From Varroa destructor (Eukaryota > Arthropoda > Arachnida > Mesostigmata > Varroidae): 64,000 bases of DNA. Location: positions 55,866,671-55,930,670 of the forward strand of contig NW_019211455.1 in assembly GCF_002443255.2 (NCBI RefSeq). The letters run 5' to 3'. Positions 1-13,422 of the stretch are shown piece by piece. The notes below the pieces were generated by a model, which saw only the letters and a list, made by a program, of their open reading frames with translations, made no database searches and had not been told where the DNA came from. The translations under genes and the position numbers were made by a program. The first letter of the stretch is position 1. Each line of letters begins with the position of its first letter.

Positions 1-285
1 TGTCTCTCACACCAGAATTGTCATTCACCCCTGACGTTCCGGCATCCACCATATACTTCAGATAGTCGGAGGCAATCTTCTGATGTACGGAAAATGTATC
101 GTCAGGACAGAAACAAGTCGGGCAACGCCATCCAAACGGTAAAACAGTAAACCAGAAAAACGCACATATAGAAGAACACAGACACATACACGCACCGTAA
201 CACATAAGTCACAGGCGGAAATGTGTGTTCTCAGTGTTTTAGAAGGATGAATCACTGAGCGGGTAAACGATAGCTGTCGCGCGCA

Positions 286-303
286 GCCGCCGCCGCCGCC
301 GCC
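286..303. repeat. (CCG)n microsatellite
   Basis: Six uninterrupted GCC/CCG units in otherwise ordinary noncoding sequence. Confidence 0.9.
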
Positions 304-1200
304 CCTTTCTGACGTAGGCTGCTGATTCGAATCTGTGTCACCCAATGATAAAAGAGTGAGCCACTGAACGTAATCTTTATCGTCGTCATATCGAGACACT
401 CGAATACGATGTGGTCGGGCGAACTACAGAAAATTATTCTGTTACATGAACGCTGCAAAATGTCCACTGCACAGATTAATTGTTGTCTCATCAACGTACT
501 TCCCTCTTGAGCCCTCGGCTTAATGAAATTTTCACGATATGTTATTAAATTCCGTTCACATTTTCGATCTGTAGCTGAGTTTCGTATAAATTGCTTCTGT
601 TCAGTAACTTAACTGGTGCTGAGATGATTATAATGGGCTATAAAAAATTCATGGCTGATGCCTAGTGTGCCGATGTGCTCTAAGTAAGGGTCACTTTAGT
701 CGCTAAGTCAAGGAGACTGATGCCGTGTTCACTGTCGATGAGAGAAATTATATATGTAATCGAAAAATTTCGACCGATTGAACGCACCCAACAGAGTTTA
801 GTCAGCTCTCTTTTTCTAACTAACTCGATCAACTATAATGTTCCTCGTAAAAAATCGCTCGTCGAATCAACCGGTGCAACCGCTTCGACACCTCCTCTAT
901 ACAGCGTCAAGGAAGCTATTTTTGAAATCAGCTTTTTTTATGTCAATACCAGACTGCATCGTCTTTAACTTATGTAAATATGCTACAAATTTTCGTAGCC
1001 GACAGAATATCAACTTACGTCAATTGGTATGCAAATAACAGAAGCGTCAACAACAACAAAGACATTTCCACAAGAAAACGCGCCAAGAGAACACGGACTA
1101 GAAAGAGAAACAGAACCTAGCCGTAGTTATTAGTGGTGAGTCAGAAAAGTCACGATTGGCATATTCAGAAACAAATAACTTGAAAACAGCTTTAGCGATT

Positions 1201-1246
1201 CGCGCACGTTCGCGTAGCATTCGTCAATGCTACGCGAACGTGCGCG
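1201..1246. repeat. Perfect hairpin: 21-bp inverted repeat with a 4-base loop
   Basis: The left arm (1201-1221, CGCGCACGTTCGCGTAGCA...) and right arm (1226-1246) are exact reverse complements, separated by CGTC. Pairing ends immediately outside the arms. The arms are GC- and CpG-rich, unlike the surroundings. No transposon or terminator context was recognised. Confidence 0.95.
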
Positions 1247-2625
1247 GAAAACTCCGGTAGCTGACTGGGTAACAACATCTGTTGCGGAAGGTTGCACCAC
1301 CATCGCCATCTTTACCAAAACTTTACCCAACGAGTCAATCATGAGCCACGAGCGTATTTATCGCCAGAATGAACAGAAAAACCCCACATCTCCATCTTCT
1401 AATTTGTTCCGTCGCTCCATGATCCGTTGCAGTGGCCACCTCCACTGTCAACTATGGCAGCAGCTATGATTGCGGGGGCTGGCAGAATGGGGAAACACAA
1501 GACCAATACGATAGCCAGCATCTTGATCGTCGTCAGTGTCATTGTTGTTATTGTCATATGCTTTTGCTGATGTGGCAAACGATTCCAGAAAAGTGCGGTT
1601 GCAAAAACCGATCGACCGATGGACCAGCAGGCAGACAGGACTGCCGTATCGAGGCAGACCTTTCTACGACCGTTTGGCCTCTCACTTACAAAATAGGCAC
1701 GGACTACGAATGCAGGATGCACAACATTCGATTATAGCGACAGCAGCGTAACGATTGCTTCCACAGCTGCTAGTGCCGTTTCCTATATAGTAGTACAGTG
1801 ACAAAACCAGTAGACTATCTGCGACAGTAACAATCAGCCAGCCAGTCAGAAAGTTCTCTTCTGCGACAGCTGCGGTAGCAGCAGCTGCAACAGTTTCTGT
1901 CGCGACACCTGCTATAACAGCAGCCAGGGACGCAGTGAAGTAGGGGGCGGCGGACAGACAAACGGAGCAAGCGCCACTTCCGCATCGCAGACGATGGATT
2001 CGTTGTTGTTGCCGTTATCGTTTGCAGCAATTGTCGTTCCACAACGACGATCAGGCCCCGCGAAGCCTCCGTACGTACAGGGTAGCGCGCACATTGTAGG
2101 CATCTCTTCTTGACCATTCGGATATGCGATTGATAATCATAACGATGATGACTGGTGTTGGTGAGTGCGCCGACGTGTGCAACTGCCTTCAGCAGCGCAA
2201 CGAAGCGCTGCTCGGACGTTAGCGGCAAGCTGCTAACGCGTTGAGCTCACATCGACCAAAACTTCGACAACGATGTTCTAGCCGCAGCAGATCTGGCATG
2301 TAATCATAAATCGGCGGAATAATAAACGCAGAAGATGTAGACTGTTTATACAAGATAAACTGAGCAACTAAACTGAAATTAAAATAAAACAGTTCAGCGA
2401 AATGTGAAAATAAGAGCGTCGACGATGAGTGATACCGAAGGGCAACAGAGCCGTTAAAATATTCGCAGTAGCTTTACTCATGATAGTAACATATAATGAC
2501 ATTATGATATCCGATAATGAACTCGCGAAGATGAAGGAAAATCTTTTACGCCCGTATTCGACGTGCACCTAAGCTTCGTTTTTCTTTCCGTCGTCTGCTT
2601 CGTCTTGTCGTCGTCGTTATTACTG

Positions 2626-2661
2626 TTATTATTATTATTATTATTATTGTTGTTGTTGTTT
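2626..2661. repeat. (ATT)n-(GTT)n compound microsatellite
   Basis: About eight ATT/TTA units run into about four to five GTT units. TCG repeats (about 2589-2617) lie just upstream. Confidence 0.9.
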
Positions 2662-3342
2662 CCTCTTCAGTTCGTCTGCACCTCGTCATTCCACCCAAGA
2701 TGATTATCGATTTCGATTGGTTCCGCGGTTGCAGTGCCTTTAACACTACTCCAGCGGTGGAAGTTCGGATGCTATAATATAGTATATTAGAATTATATAA
2801 TAATATAAGACAGTAGTATATTAATATATAAAAAGCGAAATAGACCAACGATTCGAGCGACGAATAATCGACAAGAGAAAAAAAAAACAGAAGTACTAAT
2901 GCCATACGCGGCGATACAGTTTCCTCGTCGTTATCATCTTGATTAGTGGACGCTATTTAGCCGTCGTATTATACTGTCGCATACTCACGACTCAAGTGGC
3001 TGTAGCAATCCATCTACTAGATTTACTCGTTGTATTTGACTTCACTTTTCTTCGATCTGGTCATTATTATATGATCTTCATTATATAATCATTATGTTTA
3101 TTATCAGTATTTGTAAAACGCCAAAAGTAAATAAGAGAAAGAGGCAAACACATAGGAAAGGTTCGTCATGTCAGCCAGCTGCTGCTATGGCTGCTCGACG
3201 CTGGACGCTGAGCACTAATTGTAGTTGTCGTCCTCGACGCCGTTGCTGATGACGATGATTGTGATGGCAGCGTCTCGGTCGTTTGCTGGTGATCGGCAAT
3301 AGAAAAGAGAGAGATATTAATGTGAAGATTACGGCAAAGAGA

Positions 3343-3466
3343 CTGTGGTGTGGTGGTGGTGGTGGTGGTGGTGGTGGTGGTGGTGGTGGGTGGGTGGTGG
3401 GGTGGTGGTGGGTGTGGTGGGGGTGGTGGTGGTGGTGGTGGTGGTGGTGGTGGTGGTGGTGGTGGT
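3343..3466. repeat. (GGT)n array with GGGT interruptions
   Basis: About 124 bases of GGT on the plus strand, interrupted around 3389-3425 by GGGT and TGGGGTGG variants. The plus strand is almost purely G and T and has many short G runs, so quadruplex formation is conceivable. Confidence 0.95.
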
Positions 3467-3469
3467 AAT

Positions 3470-5600
3470 GACAAAAGGAGAGTCACCAACATCAAACGCC
3501 GGATCGACGACTGATACAACCGGCGACGATTGCTCTTGATCATGTGACCAGCCACAGCTCCGATGGTGGCGTTCATCGGTATTAGAAAAAACCCACGATG
3601 AAAAGCGGCGAACGACATACGCCGACGGCGACTGAGTCGATAACGGCAAAATACGTACAGTCAGCTGCAGCTGTTTTTGATTGCAGTGAAGGCAGCTTCA
3701 AAGGCAACGGGGCCAGCCACACCATGCCAGTATATACAGCTGATGTGTTCGGATTTAATCGGAATTAATAAATTCATTTGCTAGTATAATCATTAATATA
3801 TTTGACATGGAAATAATTTTTTTCCTCAGCGTCTTTTAATGTGATATCGATGAGAGAGGTATATAGGTGTTAGATGGAAAACAATGGTAGTCTAAGCACA
3901 AGAGAGAAACTGTCTGGAAGATACGAGCCGATTTTCATCGTTGCTTCTCCTAGTTGGTGATAGTTGCAGAAAGCCGATAGCACTCATAGGAATACATCTT
4001 CTACCCTTTAGGCGGCTAGCCATGAAAATTTGAGTTTTGAATGATTCGTTTTCCGTGCCTTTCATTTAATTACTCGGCTGTTAGAAAGCAGATCGTTAGC
4101 GGCGAGTAGACAAAGAGGCATGGCTTGGGTCCGACTATAGATAGCTACCATACAATCATATACTCAGTTGATGAGTATTGAATTTGCAGTTACAGACTCA
4201 CAACTTACGCCCTGCAAAACACTGCAGTAATATGGTGAATATTAAATACAGGGCAGAAATCTGACTTGGTAGTGCGAGACTCTTCTATGATGCTGTTGAC
4301 GAGCATTTGCCACCTAGGCACCTAGTGCATTACAGGCCACCGTACCCGCAGATAACATACAGTTCAATTTACTATTTGATTTTTTGGTCATCCTTTAAGC
4401 TAAAACATTAGCCACGATCCGCCTTCCATAAATAAGCAGTCTGAACATTTGAAGTCATACCTGTCCTGGACGAAAAAACCTATACACCGTACCAATCAAA
4501 AATTGTCCAGCGTTTGTAAAAACATCACGCCATTTTATCACGTGAGACTCATAGATATTTATCACGTAGGCTATACTGTCTGGTTTCGTAAATCATTTCC
4601 TTGCATTTTGCTGCGGCAAATTATTCTTGCGTGTGAATCTTGAATAGACATATGTTATAGACGGGAACCATGGTGCAGGATACGATGATGACAATCAAAT
4701 GGGCTTCATTGTCCAAATGTTGTTAGTTTAAATGTTTCGATAAGTGTAAGCTTCTACTTCCACTGAAACGTAGTATTTTAACATATTTGATATAACAATT
4801 GTTGAGATACACGTCTATTATATGGTAGAAGGTAACAATTCCACTCAAGGGCAACGGAATACCATTATTATAGACAACGTTATGCTTTCTCTATCATTAT
4901 CCTACTAAACACGTTCGTCCAGACTAATCTACCCAATCTTTGTACGCGCTCAATTCGATTTCAGATGCGTTTTCATTTTGTTTGAGGTAGTTTTTGCCTC
5001 CCTCGACTAATACTGATATTAAACCTTGATTTTGTGAGTACAAGATGTAAAATAGATGTGGATAATTAGTCTTATTACTCAGCCACGAGCGGAAGGAACT
5101 TCGCTGTGGCTTCGGACACCAACTGGAGTCTGGTTCAGTTGGAGGACCTGTCTTTGCACCCGTGGACTTTAACGTCAACGAATCAATAGCGGACGCTTGA
5201 AAGAAACGACTGCGTACACTGCGCGATGATTAGCCTTTTGCTAATTGTCCAGCCCCACCCCTATTGCCATTTGGCGTCGCTGTTATAAACGCTACCGCGA
5301 CGACTACCATATACCTATCCACAATATGGAACTTGTCGTAATGATAGTTTTGCAGTCGATAAACTTAATGTGGCTGTTTACCGTTGGCCAGCAATGAAGA
5401 GCATCACAAAACAATGCTACACTTCTAACCATTATCATCAACAGTAGCGTCAACGCGGCGGCTATTACTATGACAAGCGGCATCAGCTCTAGCAAGGCCA
5501 CCGAAGTGACCATCTGTTTCGATCATTCATTACGATGCAGCAGATGATAATGAAGATGATGTTCATACTGATGGTCATCATCACCATAATAATAGTGAGC
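3470..5600. other. Noncoding stretch, no gene recognised
   Basis: AT-rich, with only short frames. A minus-strand frame at 4924-5178 (84 codons, ending SEIELSAYKDWVD) has protein-like composition but no family match and no clear splice sites. ATG/CAT-rich triplets occur at about 5530-5620. Confidence 0.5.
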
Positions 5601-6620
5601 TGGGCATGATGATGACAGCATTGTCAGGCTATACGTTCGGCCGCAGCGTTCCAGTCCTACCAGAGCAGCAATTAGGCCAACAGCAATGCTGGTACATAGC
5701 AGGAATACAGCAGAGTGATGTTACCGTTGCCACAGCAACAGCAGCTCACGCCGTTGCCCTTTTGCAGGTTGCCAACTTAGCGTCGATTACTGCTAACGAT
5801 TGGCCGAAACAGCCACTGCGACGGATACAAAACACTGCTGGTCGTGTGTGTATATATATGTATGTATCTGTATATTTGTAGGTGTGTTTTTATGTGCGAT
5901 CGTCGATTGGTTTATTGTTAAGCGGAACTGAGAAGAACTCACTGTACTGCCCTTATCCTTTGTTAGCGCTTCACTGACTGAACTCTCGCGCTCAAGTTGT
6001 TGGCGAATACGCATGGCGAGCTGAGTGACGTCGCCGTCTTCGGTGCTGTTGCTGTCTACGCTGATGACGGCAGTGGAATCGTGGCTCCTGTTGTGGCCCT
6101 GTTTTTAATGGTGGCCCCACTAAAGCTACTGCCGTCACCACCCCCAGCAGGCCAAGCGATAACGGCAGCAGCAGCGGCATTAGCATTATTGGTGGCCACC
6201 ACCATTCAGACTGACCCTGATGGAGCCGCGTCGCGTGACCTTGTCGTTGCGGCTGCTCATTGTTCATCGAGGCAACTGGTGCTGCTGTTGCCGCCGCCAC
6301 TGCTGCTGACGTGCCAACGTTGCCGCACGCGCAAGCAGAAAGTAGCTGGCGAACGTAGCGACATTCCCCACAACTTCAATAACAGCTCCGCACCGACTAC
6401 CCCACCACCACCACTAGAGCGGTGGCAGCCGTTACCGTTCCCCCTCCTCCTCCTCCTCCTCCTCCTCCTCCTCCCCCCTCCTCCCCCCGGCTCCTGATGG
6501 ATGTTGCCATTGAGCGTTCGTATTGGACTAGCGAAGCGGCCAACATAAGCAAACAACGGCACTTCTTGTTGTGGTTTTGGTTGCATCTGGGGTTGTCGTT
6601 GTAGCTGTGTTAATCATTGT
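5600..6620. other. GC-richer island, no gene recognised
   Basis: Open in several frames on both strands because of GC content and triplet repeats. The longest plus frame (5997-6497, no ATG at its start) is Ala/Leu/Pro-rich and ends in a repeat-encoded Pro run. Possibly an untranslated exon or regulatory region. Confidence 0.4.
6443..6487. repeat. (CCT)n tract
   Basis: Pure pyrimidine CCT/CTC units ending in C-rich sequence. The long frames across it are consequences of the repeat. Confidence 0.9.
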
Positions 6621-8740
6621 TGTTATTTAATGTACTGTTGTGTTTGAAGTGTATCTTGTGTGTGGGGCTGAGATACTTCTGAAGAGACCCTTAATCAGCC
6701 AGCCCGTCGACAGCTTCCCGTATTCAGTTCTCGTTATGGCATCGCACCGTCTTCATCGCTAGTATCCGAATAAAAATTTGTCTGTAGCGGTAGAAATGGT
6801 TAGCGAGACAACTATCTAATACGTACTACACTTTCTTTGTAACTGGCTCAGTAGGTAGACTCAAACAATCTTTGAAACGGCTTCATACGGCTATGAGGTT
6901 GTACCGTTCGCCTACAGAGGCAACTGTAAGAACCAAAGCCTTGTTCCCTACACGAAATCAAACAAGTGCGTTCAGAGCGCACAAACATCGCGAAATAGAA
7001 ACCTATGTTCATAATATGAACGCTGTCTATTTAGAGGGGAGGTAGGATGTTAGCAAAGGCTAACGAGTATTAATGCCCATCACGCAAACGGTAACCAAAG
7101 TAAGCCAAGAGCCAGCGAAGCCCCCTAAGAATCGAACCTCTAGCTTCTATGCTACTTTCTGCAATGCCTTTTTCTGCTTCTTGTGCTGTTGAACCAAGCA
7201 AAGAAGACTAAATTACCGCAGACCTGTTCGTACCTGCAGGTAGTTCGATTATCTATTGCCGCAATTTTATTATTTTTATATTACAGACCATATTCTTGCA
7301 GCAGTTTGGTGCTTCTCTGACTTGAGTCTCACAGTTATTCCCCACTGTTTTCTCTTGCGGGCAGACAATAACGACTTAACGCGCTCAACAAGTTCTACTA
7401 TGACTACGGCATTTAACGTGTACAAGGAGTTAGTCTGTCTCTGTTGACGTTATAGTCATTATATTATATCTGCTATCAATAGAATTATTGTAACCACTAT
7501 CAGTAATAACAATGGCACTATGGCAAGTTCAGATATAAAGACTATACAAAAGCAGACCCCTGTAGCGCCGATTAAAGGCGGCGTTATACACTGCGTGTGG
7601 TAGTACTACAGTTACGTACACTTACCTGGATTTGTGCTGCTTGTCGGCTGAGAGGGGCAGCTGTTCCCTCGTACGTTTACAAAGCCGGCAAAATAGATGG
7701 AACGCTATGACGTATAAGGTGAATATACATTCACGAGTAGATAAATTGACAAACTGATTCCGGTTAGGACTGCATTGGATACTGCGGAAATGATAAATTT
7801 TGTTTGCTTAGAGGGCGTTGCTTTAAAAAGCAACCTTCAACACATTTTTAAGATGTTCAATATGATTAAATTGCGATAAGCTAATTTATATTTGAATAGA
7901 GGATAAAGTCTAAGGCAGCTAATCTGTACATATATAGAATGCTGTTCCTGAGGTGAAGAAGGTGCCAAGTTTCAGATTTTTTTCGTTTATATGGATATTC
8001 TCAAACCGAAGTCAATCGGGAATAGATTATATGTAGGCTATATTGAGCTTCGTTTTCAGGTATTCTCCGGTAACCACTATAACATTTTTTACCCCAACAA
8101 AACCTTCTTATAGGGGGTTCCATGGCTAGGATTTGTTGATATGTCAAATAATGATTAACGATATATTCGATCTATAACAATGTTAATAATATATACATTC
8201 AAAACCCTGCCCATGATGGAACACGGATACATCGCTAGACTTTCTCACTACCATAACTCACTTGCAGCCACGTCTCGGGCCCATTTAAAAAATATACCTT
8301 CTATATATCTACATAAATACATGGCCTGCCCATCGGTCTGTTGGTCGTAATCGGAACATAGCAGATAAACTGGCCCAGTGTCCCTGTAGCTCAGCAGACC
8401 CTTCTCGAGGTCGTCGGATCATGCTGCTTGTGTACAACATGCGTGCCAGTCACTCACTTAGCGTGTGCTGTGTGTCGTGTGTGCCATTCGGCTCAATCAC
8501 ACGTCGACAGTGACCTGTTTGTCTGGCGCGTCCAAGAAAGGACTTTATGCATAGACCTCCCCCCAAATCCTTGTCTCCCTTTGTGGAGCCTTGGACAGCG
8601 TCTGCGGTCCAAGCGATCGCTGCTGGCTCAGCAGCTCGGCTCAGATCTGTGGTGCTATGAGGCCGTCAGAAATGACCTTAGATGGGATTTCACACACAGA
8701 ACCGGGAGCTAACAACAGCAACCACCAGGCATCGATAAAC
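6621..8740. other. Noncoding stretch, no gene recognised
   Basis: AT-rich with few frames. Contains the B-box relic near 7130. A plus-strand Cys-rich frame at 8428-8712 has no recognised family. Confidence 0.5.
7100..7175 (-). pseudogene. tRNA-like relic with an intact B box
   Basis: Minus-strand 7138-7128 reads GGTTCGATTCT, a perfect RNA polymerase III B-box/T-loop match, preceded by a small stem (TAGC...GCTA). The T-stem pairs over only three positions, no acceptor stem forms and no A box was found. It is a possible eroded 3' half of a tRNA or SINE, or chance. Confidence 0.15.
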
Positions 8741-8741
8741 C

Positions 8742-8762
8742 ACAGCAGCAGCAGCAGCAGCG
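8742..8762. repeat. (CAG)n microsatellite
   Basis: About six CAG/AGC units immediately upstream of the AGT array. Confidence 0.85.
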
Positions 8763-8763
8763 C

Positions 8764-9010
<247 letters not shown>

Positions 9011-9035
9011 NNNNNNNNNNNNNNNNNNNNNNNNN
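9011..9035. other. Assembly gap of 25 N
   Basis: Twenty-five undetermined bases between two trinucleotide arrays of opposite orientation. The true length is unknown. Confidence 0.99.
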
Positions 9036-9994
<959 letters not shown>

Positions 9995-10123
9995 TATATA
10001 TGTGTGTATGTGTACGGATCGGTAACACGCATAACGTGCACTGTTGTCGAATATCATCATCGTCAAAGTCGTTGCTTGAAGCTTCTGCTCAGCACAGATT
10101 CGCGCACAGAAGGGCACTACCAA

Positions 10124-10191
10124 ACACACACACACACACACAGACACACACGCATATATTTATATATACTACATTGAACACACGGACCGGC

Positions 10192-10225
<34 letters not shown>
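10124..10225. repeat. (CA)n and (GACA)n microsatellites
   Basis: A CA run at about 10124-10150, a short AT run, then about nine GACA units at about 10191-10225. Confidence 0.9.
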
Positions 10226-10226
<1 letters not shown>

Positions 10227-10314
10227 ACACCACCATAGGGCAGCACAGCACAAGGACAACAACGCGGAATACGTAAAAACACAGTCGAGGACTTTATTTT
10301 ATCATCAGGGTTAG

Positions 10315-10328
10315 CGGCAGCAGCAGCA

Positions 10329-10364
<36 letters not shown>

Positions 10365-10388
10365 GCAGCAGCAGTAGTAGTAGTAGTA
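10315..10388. repeat. Compound (GCA)n-(GCG)n-(GCA)n-(GTA)n repeat
   Basis: Symmetric arrangement: GCA/CAG units, a pure GCG/CGG core of about ten units, GCA units again, then GTA/AGT units and ATG. This reads as interrupted growth of one triplet array. The last unit type matches the AGT array 1.4 kb upstream. Confidence 0.9.
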
Positions 10389-10983
10389 ATGACGGCGCAT
10401 AGAAGCTGCTGCTGCTGGTGCCGGTTCTCGTCTTAGTTGTCCGCGTGTTCTTCTTGCCTTATTCATAATATTCTAACAACAGCAGACGTGGTCGGTTCGT
10501 TATCCGCGTTACGCTACTGCCACGGCAGCAACGATCACACACCAGCTAAGTTGGACCAGGCATATAATGGGTGGGTGGTTTGGGGCATAGTATTGAACCG
10601 AACAATATCAACGGTTAGCTAGCGTTAGTTGTGCCAGTACTGGAATCGATGGTCGTAGCACGAGTCGTTGAAGTGCTATCGCTAAGAGTAGGGGGCTCAA
10701 TATTTTTACTGGGGTCCCACTACAACAGCAAAAGCAACAGCATTGGCTATATCCAGCCATCGTATCCATTTCTGCATTCGAGAAGTGAACTGGCGGACGT
10801 CTGATTGGGGCTATTAGGCGACACAGTTCGTATATGTCTACACCTCCGAGTTGTCTATATCGGTCCATATGTGTATATGTTGCATGTACAAACTTATAGT
10901 AAGTAGTCTATGGTCTAAAGTTGTTGATTGTTGTATATAAAAATGATTAGTACAATCGAATTGTGTTTGGATATGCCGGTTGG

Positions 10984-11017
10984 GGAGGCGAGGAGGGGAG
11001 GAGGGGAGGGGAGGGGG
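10984..11017. repeat. Purine-rich GGGGA tract
   Basis: A stretch of G and A only (GAGGCGAGGAGGGGAGGAGG onward), possibly triplex- or quadruplex-prone. Confidence 0.7.
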
Positions 11018-12007
11018 TTGGTCTGCGGTTTGCCAGTAATCGCATCGCTGTTGTTTCAGCGATTGGCACTGAATGGAGGTCTCGGCTCTGTTGCGTGCGT
11101 TTGTAAATAGAGCGAACAAGAAAGCAGCTAAATCGATATGAAAAAGACAACGCTCACGAAAACGATCAACAATAACAAAAAACACATACACACCTAAACG
11201 CATTATACTGTGACAGCAAATACGAGTGAACATAGAAGAGTACCTCCATGTCTTAGACGAACAGACAGGCACATTTGCTCACAGCTGCTTTCAAGAACCT
11301 CATATAGTTGCAAAGAGTCATCGTACTGAATTGTGGGGTGGTAATGAAGACAGTGGAAACGCTCGACGAATGACGTACGCCGCAACGGAACCAGGACCCC
11401 GCAATGACGAACATTTAGTTGGACCGCCAACTGGCGATGCTGGAGCGGAGCTATTCCATTGATGTGATAATGTTATAGTGCAGAATAATTGTAGATTCAC
11501 TCACGGGAAGACAAGACGAAATAAGCGTTAAGGCCTGAACTCAGATGTTGCTATGAGGAACTTGGATGAAGCTGATTGCACAGAGACGATGAAAGACAAA
11601 ACACTGCGCTATATGTACACGTTCGTTTAAGACTTAAATATCGAAAGGCAGTTATTGCAGTATTAATGCGCCAATAATACCAGTAACGTCATGAGCTCTT
11701 AGACGATACAACAATGTGTTACTTCATTGTACCACTTCATCCACGAAGGCATTCATCACATCAATGAAATAGTTTGACGGTAACAAAAGTACGAAACTAA
11801 AGGAGAGGATATTGCCAAGGAGAGCTCGCCGCGCCAGCGCAAATTAACTAGATCATTTCGACGGAACGTTTGCAGCCGCTGCTGTTTCAATCGCATAAAT
11901 GTTCTTCATTTCTTACTTCACGCATTTGGATTTCGCAGTCGCTGGCTTTTCTTTTTTTTTTTTTTTTTTCCCGTTTTTACTGGTCTCATCGACATCCTTT
12001 GTTCAGA

Positions 12008-12071
12008 TGTGTGTGTGTATATATATATATAAAAGATTTTTATCATATATATATATATATATATATATATA
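12008..12071. repeat. (TG)n and (AT)n microsatellites
   Basis: A TG run passing into AT, a short spacer (AAAAGATTTTTATC), and a second AT run at 12045-12071. A poly-T run lies nearby at 11952-11969 and another TA run at about 12196-12211. Confidence 0.9.
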
Positions 12072-12907
12072 GTCGTATGTACAAAATGCAGGTATTTAGA
12101 AAAATATATCGAGCGGTCAATTTAACCTAGGCAGCATTCATGAACAGAATAATAATAACAATCATAAAAATATCCACACACAGACGCACACACCTATATA
12201 TATATATATAAAATAGATTAGCAGCCACTAGATTGAGATGGGATATTACGATCGTTGGTGTTTCATTACTCGTTGTGCAGTGGCAACACGACTCGTACGC
12301 CCGTCATTGTCACCATCGATTTCCTTACTTTTTTTTTCCTACGTTTCCTTTGTCTCGTACTTCTTACAGCTTGCTTTTGTTGTTGTGATGATTTTTTGTT
12401 GTTACTGTCGTTAGGGTGCTATACCTTATCCATGCCTGTGTATTAAGTATTGATCGATTCGATTGGTTCGGTTCCTCAAACCGGCGGTGCTGCCTATTTA
12501 CTATATGTGTTACAGTTATTGCTTACGTTAACATGCATTCATCGTGATTGTCCTGCTTTTTGTGTGTGTGTGTGTGTGTCTGAACGTAGTTTTGTTGTTG
12601 TGATGGTGAGGCAGGACAAAACACTGGAATAATGATGTGTACATATGAAGTTATCTATTCTTGATGTAAGATTCAATTGTGAATTGCTCGTGTCTGATGT
12701 AGCGGAGGAAGGCCGTGATTGATGATGGCGATACTGTTGACGTTGTTGTAAGCTGGGCCCGGAGACCTCGAGGGGGAAAAACAACGAGAGTCGTGTTTAT
12801 TGTATCCTACAACTGAATATCACAGCCGTTGTGCGCAGCGACGCAGTCGCTCTGGCTGGCTGGGGGTCGACACGCAGGCGGCGCATAGTCAAGCATTAGC
12901 ACCTGCT

Positions 12908-13302
12908 ATGGCCGACGCTACAGCCATACGACGAGCGTTGACACAGCCAGCCAAGCACAACTCGCAGCCCAACACTGCCACGAACAGCATCAGCAGCTTT
13001 GCCTCCAATATCATCATCGCCATCAGCAGAGGCAGCACCAGCGGCGAAACCGCTGCCGTCATCACCGCGGGTACTACAACTACGACCACCACAGCCATGG
13101 CTACCGCCATCATCGACACGCCATGCCATGCTACATACAGGTGGTGACCTTGCACTAAGATGAGCGGCCTCGTGGTGCGGGGCAAAAGGCGCCCGGCTTG
13201 AGGCGTTCGTCACGCAGCAGTTCGCGCTACAGCCCTTCGCTAGAAACGAACCAAACAACAACGACGGCGTCTATCGCTCCGGCTGCCGCTGTCAACACCG
13301 TC

Positions 13303-13348
<46 letters not shown>

Positions 13349-13422
13349 GCAGCAGCAAGAACGAAACAACGACCGACGAAGTTAGCAACGACGAGGCTTT
13401 TGCTGGCCCCGACGCCAGCTAA
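12908..13422 (+). other. GC-richer island with candidate exons and a poly-Asn (AAC) repeat
   Basis: Two plus-strand frames. The first runs from ATG 12908 (MADATAIRRALTQPAKHN...) to 13147, Ala/Thr-rich, and ends at CATACAG/GTGGTG, a possible splice donor. The second, 13198-13422, has no ATG. It encodes a run of about 15 Asn flanked by Thr/Ser-rich and acidic residues (ETTTDEVSNDEAFAGPDAS) and ends TAA. Such Asn runs occur in arthropod transcription-factor linkers but also arise from any AAC microsatellite. No domain was recognised. It could be untranslated exon or regulatory DNA. Confidence 0.2.
13302..13356. repeat. (AAC)n-(AGC)n microsatellite
   Basis: About fifteen AAC units followed by three AGC units. 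In one frame this encodes poly-Asn then Ser. Confidence 0.9.

Larger units (their letters stand above)
1..2545. other. Noncoding stretch, no gene recognised
   Basis: Many short frames are open on both strands (longest about 137 codons at 1815-2228, minus, Cys/Arg-rich), none with a recognisable domain. CAG/GCA- and GTT-rich patches at about 1850-2050 explain the apparent low-complexity peptides. Apart from the hairpin at 1201-1246 and the CCG repeat nothing stands out. Confidence 0.6.
10390..12800. other. Noncoding stretch with simple repeats
   Basis: Short frames on both strands, none recognised. It holds the purine tract, poly-T, AT and TG runs listed separately (one further TG run at 12560-12579). 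Confidence 0.5.

Noticed and set aside
3166..3649. Poly-Pro, poly-Thr, poly-Gly and poly-Trp frames
   Set aside because: Produced by the GGT/ACC repeat on either strand.
6422..6604. Plus-strand frame with a Pro run and a hydrophobic end
   Set aside because: The Pro run is the CCT repeat, no domain or conserved start was seen, and other frames overlap it.
8380..8435. GTAGCTCAG resembling a tRNA D-arm / A box
   Set aside because: No pairing acceptor, anticodon or T-arm follows.
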